Under the pieces are notes generated by a model. That model had not been told where the DNA came from. It did not search any database and saw nothing but the letters and a program-made list of their open reading frames with translations. Below, in pieces: positions 50,306-58,748 of a stretch of 64,000 bases of DNA. The stretch comes from Nitrobacter sp035546855 (lineage in GTDB: Bacteria > Pseudomonadota > Alphaproteobacteria > Rhizobiales > Xanthobacteraceae). The translations under genes and the position numbers were made by a program. Each line of letters opens with the position of its first letter. Position 1 is the first letter of the stretch. Location: NCBI GenBank assembly GCA_035546855.1, contig DASZVY010000096.1:1-64000 (forward strand), given 5' to 3'.

Positions 50306-52396
50306 TTGACGACCGAAGTACCGCCGCCGGCGGATTCTGCAAGTATCAATCTGCAATGGGCGCTTTTCTATGTAGCTAAAGGCTGGGAAGTGTTCCCGGT
50401 TCCTCCCGGCACGAAGGCCGGTTACAGCGACTTGAAGGTTGAAATAACGGGCCGACCGTGGGGCGCGAGCAAAGATCCAGCGGTCGTTCGCAGCATATTT
50501 GAAACGCATCCCGAGGCATGGATCGGCGCTCGAACTGGCGCGGTTTCGGGAATGATCGCCGCCGACATCGACACGCTTAATGGTCACAAGTACGACGGAT
50601 TCGCGTCGCTCGAAAAGTTAGAGGCTCAACACGGCAAATTGCCGCCGACGCTGAGGGCGAGAAGCCCGTCCGGTTCGGAGCACATAATCTTTGACCATCC
50701 TGGTTTTCACGTCCCATGCAGCGTCGGGACCGATAAAAAAGGACTAGCACCCGGTATCGACATTAAGGGCGACGGCGGAATAATCATCTTGCCGCCGAGC
50801 GGCGATCCGGAGAAGGGTCTCCGTAACTGGATCACCCCGCCGGACTTCCCGCTCGCAGACTGGCCGCAATGGACGATCGACTGGTTTCGGCAACAGACTA
50901 GTCCAGTTGCCACACAACAACCGGCGTCGACCGTGCAATGGGAACGCCGCTACGATTTAAACGCAGCCCGCGAATTGTATCAATGGCTCGCCGACAATAA
51001 CGTCCTGTCCAGCGACGACGATTGGCGCAACGCCGGCATGGCTGCGAAGTACGAGTTCGGCGAGGACGGGCTTGAGCTTTGGCAGATTGTCGCTCACGAG
51101 TCGTTGGGTCGCCAAGCGATGTCACGCTGGAACAGCTTCGCAGGCGAGGGACAAATAAAGCACGGTAAACCGACGACGCTCGACACAATCGCTCAAATCG
51201 CAAGCCGCGCCGGGTGGCGGGGAAGGCTTAAGTCTGCGGAGCAGATGTTCAGCGACGTCACTGACGTGGTCGTTGCGCCTCCGTTGGCGCCTGAAAAACC
51301 TCTGAAGAAACTGATTCAGACGAGCGCAGAGTTCGTCGCCGGTTTCGTGGCACCCTCCTATCTATTAGACGGGATCCTGCAGAAACAGTTCTGCTACTCG
51401 CTGACCGCCGCGACTGGAGCGGGCAAAACGGCTATCGCGCTGCGACTTGCCGCGCATGTTGCCTTGGGGCGGAAGCTGGGCGATCGCGACGTGGAGCGCG
51501 GGCGTGTTCTTTATTTCGCTACCGAAAACTACGTCGACGTGCAGGCGCGCTGGATCGCCATGTCGGAACACTGCGGCTTTGATGCGGATGCGATCGACGT
51601 TCATTTCGTGCCGGGTGCAACGAAGCTGTCCGAAATTGCGGCGCGGATCACGGACGAAGCCATGGCCATCGGTGATCTCGCACTGGTCATCGTTGATACC
51701 TCGGCTGCCACGTTCGAGGGCGATGATGAAAATGGAAACGTTGAACAGGGTCTGCATGCCCGACGGATGCGGAGCCTGACAGAGTTGCAGGGACGGCCCA
51801 CCGTTTTGGTGCTCTGTCATCCAGTGAAGAACGCCGCGACCAAAGAAAGTCTAGTCCCCCGAGGTGGTGGAGCATTCATCGCAGAAGTCGACGGGAACCT
51901 ATGCGCTCAGAAAGGTGATAGCGCGGTCGAGGTCCACTGGACTGGAAAGTTCCGCGGTATGGACTTCGCGCCCTTGATGTTCCGGCTCGATACGGTGACG
52001 GCTCAACGGCTCAAAGATGCCCGTGGGCGGAATATCCCGACGGTCATGGCAGCGCCAATTGACGATTTTCAGCGACAGGCAATGGCTGTCACCGAACGCA
52101 GCGACCAGGATCAGGTTCTCAAAGCGGTCGAAGCCTTGCCTGGCGCGTCTCTGAATAAACTCGCCGAGCATCTGAACTGGAGGATGCGCGATGGCAAGCC
52201 TTATGGGGTGCGGGTGAACCGCACGATCAGAAAGCTGGCTAATGACGGCCTCGTCATGAAGCACCGCGACGAATGGATTCTAAGTTCGGCGGGCCAAAAG
52301 GAATTGAACCGCATGGACCTAAAGACTGTTGAGCGCGAAACACCCGCTGTTTCACTGCCATTGATTTTACCCCTACCAATGACAGCGAAACACTAA
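50306..52396 (+). CDS. Phage bifunctional DNA primase/polymerase plus RecA-like helicase
   Basis: 696 residues, TTG start after GGAGGGG. N-terminal prim-pol domain (ALFYVAKGWEVFPVPPGTKAG; WGASKDPAVVRSIFETHPEAWIGARTG; AADIDTLNG with catalytic acidic pair; GIDIKGDGGIIILPPSG). Middle PriCT-like helical part. C-terminal RepA/AAA_25-like helicase with Walker A ATGAGKT (369-375) and Walker B ALVIVDTSAAT. The last ~90 residues look like a winged helix (LNKLAEHLNWRMRDGKPYGVRVNRTIRKLANDGLVMKH). It is the replication protein of the element. The repeat cluster begins in its 3' end. Confidence 0.87.
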   Translation: MTTEVPPPADSASINLQWALFYVAKGWEVFPVPPGTKAGYSDLKVEITGRPWGASKDPAVVRSIFETHPEAWIGARTGAVSGMIAADIDTLNGHKYDGFASLEKLEAQHGKLPPTLRARSPSGSEHIIFDHPGFHVPCSVGTDKKGLAPGIDIKGDGGIIILPPSGDPEKGLRNWITPPDFPLADWPQWTIDWFRQQTSPVATQQPASTVQWERRYDLNAARELYQWLADNNVLSSDDDWRNAGMAAKYEFGEDGLELWQIVAHESLGRQAMSRWNSFAGEGQIKHGKPTTLDTIAQIASRAGWRGRLKSAEQMFSDVTDVVVAPPLAPEKPLKKLIQTSAEFVAGFVAPSYLLDGILQKQFCYSLTAATGAGKTAIALRLAAHVALGRKLGDRDVERGRVLYFATENYVDVQARWIAMSEHCGFDADAIDVHFVPGATKLSEIAARITDEAMAIGDLALVIVDTSAATFEGDDENGNVEQGLHARRMRSLTELQGRPTVLVLCHPVKNAATKESLVPRGGGAFIAEVDGNLCAQKGDSAVEVHWTGKFRGMDFAPLMFRLDTVTAQRLKDARGRNIPTVMAAPIDDFQRQAMAVTERSDQDQVLKAVEALPGASLNKLAEHLNWRMRDGKPYGVRVNRTIRKLANDGLVMKHRDEWILSSAGQKELNRMDLKTVERETPAVSLPLILPLPMTAKH

Positions 52397-52564
52397 CCGA
52401 AACAACGCATGTTTCATTCCGTTCCGACCACCCAGCAAACCATTGAAAAGTAGGCATAACATGTGTTTCGCAACATGTTTCATGACCATGGTTGCGGTGG
52501 GGGCATTTATGCCCCCGCACTGGTGGAACAGAACATCTTTTCTCTAGGGGTGTTTCGTTGTTTC
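52337..52564. repeat. Cluster of nine TGTTTC/GAAACA repeats, candidate origin or operator array
   Basis: Within 228 nt the hexamer occurs nine times on the two strands: GAAACA at 52337, 52387, 52399 and TGTTTC at 52348, 52410, 52464, 52476, 52551, 52559. Most share a C or T before GAAACA (YGAAACA). Chance would give about 0.1 copy. Two form near-palindromic pairs (ACATGTGTTTCGC / AACATGTTTCATG). The cluster runs from the end of the replication gene to the next gene, a usual place for phage or plasmid iterons. Confidence 0.6.
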
Positions 52565-52603
52565 GTTCCGTCAACTCATAATTACAAGGAGCACTAAATC
52601 GCA

Positions 52604-52837
52604 ATGGAAGATGAGATCAAGCTCGACGACCTTACGATTATGGAAGAGAGGATTACCGGAGCCGCGAACATCGCGGCGTTTCTGAATTGCTCGACGCGAC
52701 ACGTTCGGCGACTCGCGCAGCGGAAAGGCGTTCCGATCTTCAAGCCTCCCGGCGATGGCAGATTCGTCGCGTTCCGCTCGGAGTTGATACGCTGGCAACG
52801 CCAGAAGAGTCCGCTTTGTCCGCCTGAGGCCGCTTAG
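52604..52837 (+). CDS. Small helix-turn-helix protein (excisionase/AlpA-like)
   Basis: 77 residues: MEDEIKLDDLTIMEERITGAANIAAFLNCSTRHVRRLAQRKGVPIFKPPGDGRFVAFRSELIRWQRQK. The core ITGAANIAAFLNCSTRHVRRLAQRKGVPIFK is a winged helix of the Xis/AlpA type. It begins 40 nt after the repeat cluster, so the repeats could be its operators. The next gene is the portal, so it may regulate the late genes. Confidence 0.75.
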   Translation: MEDEIKLDDLTIMEERITGAANIAAFLNCSTRHVRRLAQRKGVPIFKPPGDGRFVAFRSELIRWQRQKSPLCPPEAA

Positions 52838-52888
52838 TCCGCTGTAGGCAACTTATATCGTCGCCCGCGATGGTGTATTCTACGCGGG

Positions 52889-54040
52889 ATGAAATTTGAA
52901 TTATTCGGCCGCGAGTTTAAGTTCGAACGCAAATCTCTCAGCGATCCCGGCGATCTCGAGTTTTCGATCTTCACGCGCGGTAGCTCGGGTCTAGAAGTCC
53001 AAGCCGTTGCCAACGCCGTCCGGCTGATTTCCGAAGGCGCCGCGACCCTCGACATTGATGTCATCAAGCGCGGCACGGCCGACAAGACCGACCATCCGGC
53101 ACTCGCGTTGCTCCGTAGTGAGGCAAACCCGTGGACCTCGGGATACGAACTGATCCGCGATCTGACCGCGCAAGCATGCATTTACGACGCCGGCGGTTTG
53201 GCCTGGGTGAATCGGGTCAGCGGCAAGCCGGTTGAGATCATCCGCTACGACGCCGGCACGATCACCGTGCAATACGCCTCCGACGGCTCCGGCGAACCAA
53301 CCTACAGCATCAACGGCACGGCGGTCGACGCTGCCAACATCGTTCACGTCCGCGGCCCATTTTCCCGCTCGCCCGTCAACTTGGCCAGCAACGCGATTGC
53401 CACTGCTGCCGCGATGGAGAAGCACGCGAAGCACCAATTCGAGAACGGCGCGAAGCCGTCCGCCGTTGTCGCCTTCCAGAGGGGCATGAGCGAACAGGCG
53501 ATCAAGAACGCAAAGGCGGGATTCAACACCGCTTATGCGGGCGTCCAGAACGCCGGCAAGATCGTTTACCTGTACGACGGTGCGACCTTTACGCCGTCGG
53601 AGATTTCTTCCGTCGACGCGCAATTCCTGGAACTGCGCCGTTTTCAGACGGAGGAAATCGCTCGCGCATTCAACATGTCGCCGTCGATGCTCGGCGATCT
53701 GACGAAATCCAGTTATGCGAACCAGGAACAGAAAGCCAAGGAGTTCCTGTCGTATTGCCTTGAGCCTTGGCTGTGTGCTCTGGAATCGGCATTCAACCGC
53801 GCGCTGCTGTCTGACGACGAACGCGCCACGCTGACGTTCCGCTTTGATCGCGACGACCTTTCCCGCGTTGATCTCGCGACCCGCGCCAATGCGATCAACA
53901 GCCTGATCGCATCGACCGTCCTTTCTCCGAACCAGGGCGCGTCGTGGATCAGCATGCCGCCTCATGAAGGCGGCGACGTCTTTGAAAACAAGAACGTCAC
54001 AGTGAAGCAAATCCCGACGGGGGCGCAAAATGTCGAGTGA
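52889..54040 (+). CDS. HK97-family phage portal protein
   Basis: 383 residues, the right size. It has the portal pattern: AVANAVRLISEGAATLDIDVIKR, HPALALLRSEANPWTSGYELIRDLTAQA, the wing/stem region LASNAIATAAAMEKHAKHQFENGAKPSAVVAF and the crown region RFQTEEIARAFNMSPSMLGDLTKSSYANQEQKAKEFLSYCLEPWL. It forms the dodecameric DNA gate of the procapsid. It is the first structural gene. Confidence 0.93.
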   Translation: MKFELFGREFKFERKSLSDPGDLEFSIFTRGSSGLEVQAVANAVRLISEGAATLDIDVIKRGTADKTDHPALALLRSEANPWTSGYELIRDLTAQACIYDAGGLAWVNRVSGKPVEIIRYDAGTITVQYASDGSGEPTYSINGTAVDAANIVHVRGPFSRSPVNLASNAIATAAAMEKHAKHQFENGAKPSAVVAFQRGMSEQAIKNAKAGFNTAYAGVQNAGKIVYLYDGATFTPSEISSVDAQFLELRRFQTEEIARAFNMSPSMLGDLTKSSYANQEQKAKEFLSYCLEPWLCALESAFNRALLSDDERATLTFRFDRDDLSRVDLATRANAINSLIASTVLSPNQGASWISMPPHEGGDVFENKNVTVKQIPTGAQNVE

Positions 54041-54428
54041 TCTTTCCGCACTCGACGATCTTGTGGCCGGTCAGGACCGCGGCGCTGATCTGGCGATCAA
54101 ACATCCGGTCACCGGCGAGCCGATTGGAACGCTGACGATTGCCGGTCCCGACAGTGACACGCAGCGCCGTGCGCGACTGCAAATGCAGGATGAACTTTAC
54201 GCGTTCAAGGGACGACCGCCAGCGGCCGAATACGATCGGATGGACATCGATCGGCTCGCCCGGTGCGTCGTCTCTTGGCGATTGAAGCGCGCAGAGCAGG
54301 ACGTGCCGTTCACCTTCGCAGCAGTTGTAAAGTTGTTGCGCGAGCAGCCATCGGTTCGCGAACAGGTCGAACGGTTTTCTCAAGATAGGGCGCCGTATTT
54401 CTTGCGGCTGCCAATGGGGGAAGAATGA
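54030..54428 (+). CDS. Phage protein of unknown function, possible capsid-module protein
   Basis: 132 residues, overlapping the portal end by 11 nt. It has a helical C-terminal part (FTFAAVVKLLREQPSVREQVERFSQDRAPYFLRL) that resembles tail-assembly-chaperone-like helices, but a reliable family cannot be named. It is placed between portal and prohead protease, where small, poorly conserved proteins are common. Confidence 0.55.
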   Translation: MSSDLSALDDLVAGQDRGADLAIKHPVTGEPIGTLTIAGPDSDTQRRARLQMQDELYAFKGRPPAAEYDRMDIDRLARCVVSWRLKRAEQDVPFTFAAVVKLLREQPSVREQVERFSQDRAPYFLRLPMGEE

Positions 54429-54613
54429 CACTCAAGGTTGGCGATCCGGTCCGATTGAAATCAGGTGGTCCCGTGATGACAGTCGATCGCGTCTACAAGG
54501 ACCGCGACTGCGTCGAACTCGCACATGTCGTCTGGTATGAGGCGAGCCAGCAACTTCGATACGCGTGCCTACCGGTGGAAGTGTTCGTGAAGGTGCCGCA
54601 TGGAGTTGCTTGA
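54425..54613 (+). CDS. YodC/DUF2158-family small protein
   Basis: 62 residues, overlapping the previous stop by 4 nt. It starts MTLKVGDPVRLKSGGPVMTVDRV, the DUF2158 signature (K-x-G-D-x-V-x-L-K-S-G-G-P-x-M-T-V), with a CxxW-like middle. It is a KOW/SH3-like small fold of unknown function, often found in phages and islands. Confidence 0.8.
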   Translation: MTLKVGDPVRLKSGGPVMTVDRVYKDRDCVELAHVVWYEASQQLRYACLPVEVFVKVPHGVA

Positions 54614-55100
54614 AGTCAAAGCCACGCTCAGCGTCACGGACGAGGGTGAAGTAGCTGGAGTCGCCTGGCCGTTTGGCAGCGCGGACAGCGTCGGCGATGT
54701 CATCACGAAGGGCGCGTTCAATATTCCGCTCGCCGACATGCCGATCCTCTTCAATCATGATCCGTCCGACTTGATCGGCACATGGACCGAAGTGAAAGAG
54801 ACGGATGAAGGACTGGTCGTAAAGGGCAAACTCCATATGGATCGCCCGCGTGCCCGATCAATCCTGGCAATGGTCAAGGGCAAGATTGCGGACGGATTGT
54901 CGATCGGCTTCAGAACGAAGGCTTCTACGAAGCGAGCCCGCGGCAGGCTTATCACCGCACTGGACGTCCTCGAGACGTCAATCGTACGCAATCCGAGTCA
55001 TCCCCGAGCAAGAATTACCTCCGCGAAGTCCATGAACGTGGCTGTCGCAATTGCGGAGGCTATCACCCGCGCAACGGCCGCATTCGCAACCACGAGGTAA
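54600..55100 (+). CDS. HK97-type prohead protease
   Basis: 166 residues with the herpes-assemblin-like fold: ATLSVTDEGEVAGVAWPFGSADSVGDVITKGAF, then catalytic His53 (FNHDPSDLIG) and Ser101 (DGLSIGFR). It cleaves the capsid scaffold or delta domain during maturation. It overlaps the DUF2158 gene by 14 nt and precedes the capsid gene. Confidence 0.92.
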   Translation: MELLEVKATLSVTDEGEVAGVAWPFGSADSVGDVITKGAFNIPLADMPILFNHDPSDLIGTWTEVKETDEGLVVKGKLHMDRPRARSILAMVKGKIADGLSIGFRTKASTKRARGRLITALDVLETSIVRNPSHPRARITSAKSMNVAVAIAEAITRATAAFATTR

Positions 55101-55104
55101 CTAC

Positions 55105-56271
55105 GTGACGAAGCATTTTTCTGAACTTGAATTCAAAGACGCGGATCCTGCCGATCCGGTCGAACTGGTGACCAAGTCGCTGGACGATCTGAGCAAGTCA
55201 GTCGAAACCCGGCTCAAGGATATCGAGACCAAGTCGAACGATCGCCTGGACAAGATCGAGGCCAAGATGCAGCGGCCGAGCGGCGGCGCCAAGTCGACCG
55301 ACGAGTCCAAGGAATTGGAAACCAAGGCGCTGAACGCTTTCTTCCGCGGCGGTGTGACCGCGCTGGATGATCTTGAGCGCAAGACCCTTGTTGTCGGTAC
55401 GCCGGCGTCGGGCGGTTACGTGACCGCTCCGGAATACTCGACGACCATCATCGAGAAGATTCAGCAGATCAGCCCGATCCGCCAGCTTGCCTCGGTGATG
55501 ACCGTCGGCGCGAGCAAGGTCTACCTGCCGTTGCTGGATGATCGCCTTGCCGCAGCTTGGGTCACCGAGACCGGTACGCGGGCCAGTTCCGAGCCGACCT
55601 TCGATCAGCTTGAGATCGATCCGTACGAGGCCGCGGTGATCGTGCCGGTTTCGCAGCAGTTGCTTGAGGACAGCTTCGTTGATCTGTCCGGTTACCTCGC
55701 AACGCAGATCGCAACGCAGTTTGCGAAGCTGGAATCGACCGCCTTCATGGTCGGTGACGGCTCCGGCAAGCCGACTGGCCTTCTGCACACGCCGGCGAAT
55801 TACGACGCGGTGACGGCGAAGCAAGATGCCAGCGACATCATCGACAAAGTGATCGCGCTGTTCTATTCGCTGCCAGGCGCATATGCGTCCAACGGCTCAT
55901 GGATGATGAACCGCGCCATGCAGGGCATCATTCGCGCTGCCGCGGACAATACGACCAAGGGCAATCTCTGGTCCGACAGCCTCGCCAACGGCACTCCGGC
56001 GACGTTGCTCGGCCGTCCGGTTTACGAGTCGGTCGATATGGACAATCTCGCCGGCACCGGTTCGCCTGCTGCTACCACGTATCCGGTCGCGTTCGGCGAT
56101 TTCGCCAAAGCGTATCAGATCATCGATCGCGTTGGCGTGCAGATCATGCGCGACGATTACACTGGCGCCGACAACGGCATCGTGAAATTCCGCGCCCGCA
56201 AGCGTACTGGTGGCAAGCCTGTGCTCACCGAAGCACTGGTCCTGCTCAAGGCCACGGTCAGCGGCTCCTAA
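55105..56271 (+). CDS. HK97-type major capsid protein
   Basis: 388 residues, GTG start with GAGG 12 nt upstream. Residues 1-70 are a charged helical delta domain (TKSLDDLSKSVETRLKDIETKSNDRLDKIEAKM), which the protease would remove. The fold follows: LVVGTPASGGYVTAPEYSTTIIEKIQQISPIRQLASV, and C-terminal P-domain segments (WMMNRAMQGIIRAAAD; LLGRPVYESVDMDNL; VAFGDFAKAYQIIDRVGVQIMRDDYT). It builds the shell. Confidence 0.94.
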   Translation: MTKHFSELEFKDADPADPVELVTKSLDDLSKSVETRLKDIETKSNDRLDKIEAKMQRPSGGAKSTDESKELETKALNAFFRGGVTALDDLERKTLVVGTPASGGYVTAPEYSTTIIEKIQQISPIRQLASVMTVGASKVYLPLLDDRLAAAWVTETGTRASSEPTFDQLEIDPYEAAVIVPVSQQLLEDSFVDLSGYLATQIATQFAKLESTAFMVGDGSGKPTGLLHTPANYDAVTAKQDASDIIDKVIALFYSLPGAYASNGSWMMNRAMQGIIRAAADNTTKGNLWSDSLANGTPATLLGRPVYESVDMDNLAGTGSPAATTYPVAFGDFAKAYQIIDRVGVQIMRDDYTGADNGIVKFRARKRTGGKPVLTEALVLLKATVSGS

Positions 56272-56385
56272 GCCAAACACCGCTCTGCGCGCATGTGTTA
56301 GGCCGTGCGCGTATGACGAATGGGTGCCGAACCGAGACTCCCGAAACTCCGCTCGGCACCCATTCACCCTAATAGGATCGCTCAA

Positions 56386-56727
56386 TTGCCAATTCGTCCT
56401 CATCGTATCTGCTCCTGCGGTCATCGTGTCGCTTATGGCGTGCGGTGTGCGTGTCAGCAGCGCATGCGTGCAGAGGCCGACAAACGCAGGCCGAACGCTG
56501 CACAACGCGGCTATGATGGCAAGTGGCAACGCGAGAGCAAGGCATTCCTTGCGCTACCTCAGAACCAATTCTGTGCATGCGGATGCGGTCGGCGTGCCGA
56601 CATGGTTGATCACATCATCCCGCACCGTGGCGATATGCGCTTGTTCTGGAACCGTGAGAACTGGCAGCCCATGGCATCGTCGCCTTGCCATTCGTCGCGC
56701 AAGCAACGCATGGAGCGAGCATCGTGA
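56386..56727 (+). CDS. HNH endonuclease (phage)
   Basis: 113 residues with a TTG start preceded by AGGA. Cys-rich N-terminal zinc site (CSCGHRVAYGVRCAC), then CACGCGRRADMVDHIIPHRGDMRLFWNRENWQPM, the HNH motif (His in DHIIPHRGD, Asn in WNRENWQ), and the C-terminal CHSSRKQ. HNH proteins next to terminase or capsid genes are needed for DNA packaging in HK97-like phages. In this prophage it follows the capsid gene directly. Confidence 0.85.
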   Translation: MPIRPHRICSCGHRVAYGVRCACQQRMRAEADKRRPNAAQRGYDGKWQRESKAFLALPQNQFCACGCGRRADMVDHIIPHRGDMRLFWNRENWQPMASSPCHSSRKQRMERAS

Positions 56728-57056
56728 CAGGCTCGGTGTCAACCACGCTTGAGCATCACGACGAAGATGTGGACCGTCAACTCTGGTGTGCTGTGCTTAG
56801 TCAGGCCATTGAGGACGCAACGTCAACACGTATCAGCAAGCGCGCGCAGAGCGAGAAGCAGGCAGCATTGGATTGGCTGCTCGTCGATAGCATCGACTTC
56901 AAAACCGTATGCACGCTTGCCGGTGTTGAACCTGATGCGGTTCGCGATCGCCTGATGCAGATGCCGGGGGTGGTCGAAAAGTTTCGAGAAATCGCCCCTG
57001 ACCAGACATCCCCTGAACCTTTATCGCGTTCAAAAATGGGATTTTTTCAGCAATGA
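56724..57056 (+). CDS. Phage protein of unknown function with a helix-turn-helix-like segment
   Basis: 110 residues, GTG start overlapping the HNH stop (GTGA). Two features: an N-terminal helix (DVDRQLWCAVLSQAIEDATS) and a segment ALDWLLVDSIDFKTVCTLAGVEPDAVRDRLMQM that resembles a small DNA-binding fold. It is probably a helper of the head or packaging module. Family not named. Confidence 0.55.
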   Translation: MTGSVSTTLEHHDEDVDRQLWCAVLSQAIEDATSTRISKRAQSEKQAALDWLLVDSIDFKTVCTLAGVEPDAVRDRLMQMPGVVEKFREIAPDQTSPEPLSRSKMGFFQQ

Positions 57057-57379
57057 CCGTTTCCCTCGACGACGCGAAGGCGCAGTTAAATCTTACGACC
57101 GATGATGACAGTGGCCTAGTCATGCGCCTCATTACGGCGGCTCAAGACTGGCTGGAAACGCAACTCGGCTACAAATTAGCGGATCGGTTCACGACCGGCA
57201 GTCCTGCCACGCTGAATGTCCCGCCCGCACTCGACCATTGTCAGTTGATGATGATCGGCCATTTTTACGCGAACCGCGAAGCCACGTTGGTTGGCGTCAG
57301 TGCAGCGCCGTTGCCGCTCGGTGTCTGCGAGATCGTCAACGACTGGCGCGACTGGAGTTGGGGCGAGGCCGATGATTGA
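57053..57379 (+). CDS. Phage head-tail connector protein (gp6-like)
   Basis: 108 residues, ATGA overlap with the previous gene. It matches the HK97 gp6-like connector pattern: VSLDDAKAQLNLTTDDDSGLVMRLITAAQDWLETQLGYKL, then LPLGVCEIVNDWRDW. Such proteins form the ring below the portal. Length is typical (~100). Confidence 0.85.
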   Translation: MTVSLDDAKAQLNLTTDDDSGLVMRLITAAQDWLETQLGYKLADRFTTGSPATLNVPPALDHCQLMMIGHFYANREATLVGVSAAPLPLGVCEIVNDWRDWSWGEADD

Positions 57380-57815
57380 TGCGTCCGCCGCAGTACAGAG
57401 AGCTATCCGGACCCGGCTTGTTGGAAATGCCGGTGTGATCGCTCTTGTGCCTGCGGCGAGCATCTTGGACACGAGCCAGCGGCCGGCGCCCGATCCTTCC
57501 ATCATCCTGGGCGAGGATCAGATCGTCGACGCGCCAGAAGTGATGCTGAACAGGTCGTTCGTTCGGGTCTATTCGACGCTGCACATTTGGAAAAAAGAGG
57601 TGTCACTTGCCGGCGTCAAGGCGATTGCGAATGCCATTCGGCGGGCGATCGGCGTGAATCGGTCGGCCCGTCTGGATTTGGCGGACGCCGATTACGTTTG
57701 CTCGGACTGCACCATTGAGCAGGTGCGATTCATGCGCGACCCGGACGGCGAGACCAGCCACGGCGTGATGACGTTGAACAGCCTCGTGCAGCAGCGTTGG
57801 AGCGTGTCGATATGA
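57372..57815 (+). CDS. DUF3168 tail-completion-type protein
   Basis: 147 residues from MIDASAAVQRAIRTRLVGNAGVIALV. The pattern of a helix, SILDTSQRPAPDPSIILGEDQIVDAPEVMLN and a C-terminal beta hairpin (GVMTLNSLVQQRWSVSI) matches the DUF3168/tail terminator family. It overlaps the connector gene by 8 nt. Confidence 0.75.
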   Translation: MIDASAAVQRAIRTRLVGNAGVIALVPAASILDTSQRPAPDPSIILGEDQIVDAPEVMLNRSFVRVYSTLHIWKKEVSLAGVKAIANAIRRAIGVNRSARLDLADADYVCSDCTIEQVRFMRDPDGETSHGVMTLNSLVQQRWSVSI

Positions 57816-58126
57816 GGGCTGGTCTTATGGATCGCACGATCACCATCCAGCGTTTCAGCAGCACGGTCGACGACTTCGGCACGCCGGTTGAAACCTGGTC
57901 AGACCTGATGACGCTTCGCGCGCAGCAGGTGCAGACGAGCACAGACGAATATATCCGCGGCTATGGCGCGTCGGATGAAACGATCATCATTTTTCGGACA
58001 TGGTGGCACGCGGACGTTACCACGGCGGATCGCGTTGTGTACGCGGGCGAGAACTACAATATCAAGGAAACCCGTGAATTGGGCCGTCGCGCAGGACTGG
58101 AATTGAGATGCCAGAGGATTGCGTGA
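57812..58126 (+). CDS. Phage head closure protein (gp16/SPP1-type stopper family)
   Basis: 104 residues from MRAGLMDRTITIQRFS. The pattern MDRTITIQRFSSTVDDFGTPVETWSDLMTLRAQQVQTSTDEY...RVVYAGENYNIKETRELGRRAGLELRCQRI is the head-closure fold. It overlaps the DUF3168 stop by 4 nt (ATGA) and the cold-shock-domain gene at its 3' end. Confidence 0.88.
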   Translation: MRAGLMDRTITIQRFSSTVDDFGTPVETWSDLMTLRAQQVQTSTDEYIRGYGASDETIIIFRTWWHADVTTADRVVYAGENYNIKETRELGRRAGLELRCQRIA

Positions 58127-58347
58127 CCAAAACGGGCAGGGTTGTTCACTGGGTCGAGGACCGCGGCTTTGGCTTCATCGTCCCCGACGATGGCAGTCCT
58201 GACATCTTTTTCCATCGCTTCGCGCTGGCGGATCAATCCTGGACGCCGCATATCGGCGCGCCAGTTCGATATGCGATGGGAATTCGCCCGCGCGATGGCC
58301 GCGACAGGGCAATCGACGTTGTGCATATTGCGGACGAGGTTGCGTGA
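58108..58347 (+). CDS. Cold-shock-domain protein inside the phage structural operon
   Basis: 79 residues with both RNA-binding motifs: RNP1-like DRGFGFIVPDD and RNP2-like PDIFFHRFAL. It is the single OB-fold of bacterial CspA relatives, with altered edges (GRVVHWVEDRGFGFI in place of GTVKWFNxxKGFGFI). The GTG at 58123, which overlaps the head-closure stop by 4 nt and follows AGAGGA, is a serious alternative start (74 residues). It lies between head closure and small terminase and is transcribed with them, which is an unusual place for such a protein. Confidence 0.85.
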   Translation: MPEDCVTKTGRVVHWVEDRGFGFIVPDDGSPDIFFHRFALADQSWTPHIGAPVRYAMGIRPRDGRDRAIDVVHIADEVA

Positions 58348-58748
58348 CCCGCGGCGTCAAACCAGCCCCGCAGCCTGCCGGTAAGGCATTTCGCAAGGTC
58401 AAAGCACCGCCGAAGTGGATGGATGATGATGCGAGGGCCGAATGGCGTCGTGTCATGCCATCGCTGGTGGAGCGGCGCATCTTGACCGAGTCCGATCTCG
58501 GTTCGCTGGAAAATTACTGCATGATGATTGCAGTCGGGCGCCAGATGGAACGGAAACTCCGCGCTGAAGGCTTCACCTACGTCGATGAAAAGGGGTCGAT
58601 TAAGCGTCATCCCGCTGCGGCCATCCTGGCCGACGCGGTGAACAAAGCGCGTCTGTTCGCCACCGAACTCGGTTTGACGCCGGTTTCGCGCGGCCGGCCG
58701 ACCGTCACCGATGACGACGACGATGATTCACTCATCGAGGACGTGTAA
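58344..58748 (+). CDS. Phage terminase small subunit (P27 family)
   Basis: 134 residues, GTG start overlapping the previous gene (GTGA). It matches P27-type TerS: APPKWMDDDARAEWRRVMPSLVERRILTESDLGSLENYCMM, then a C-terminal acidic end (TDDDDDDSLIEDV). It recognises the packaging site. It is followed at once by the large subunit. Confidence 0.9.
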   Translation: MTRGVKPAPQPAGKAFRKVKAPPKWMDDDARAEWRRVMPSLVERRILTESDLGSLENYCMMIAVGRQMERKLRAEGFTYVDEKGSIKRHPAAAILADAVNKARLFATELGLTPVSRGRPTVTDDDDDDSLIEDV

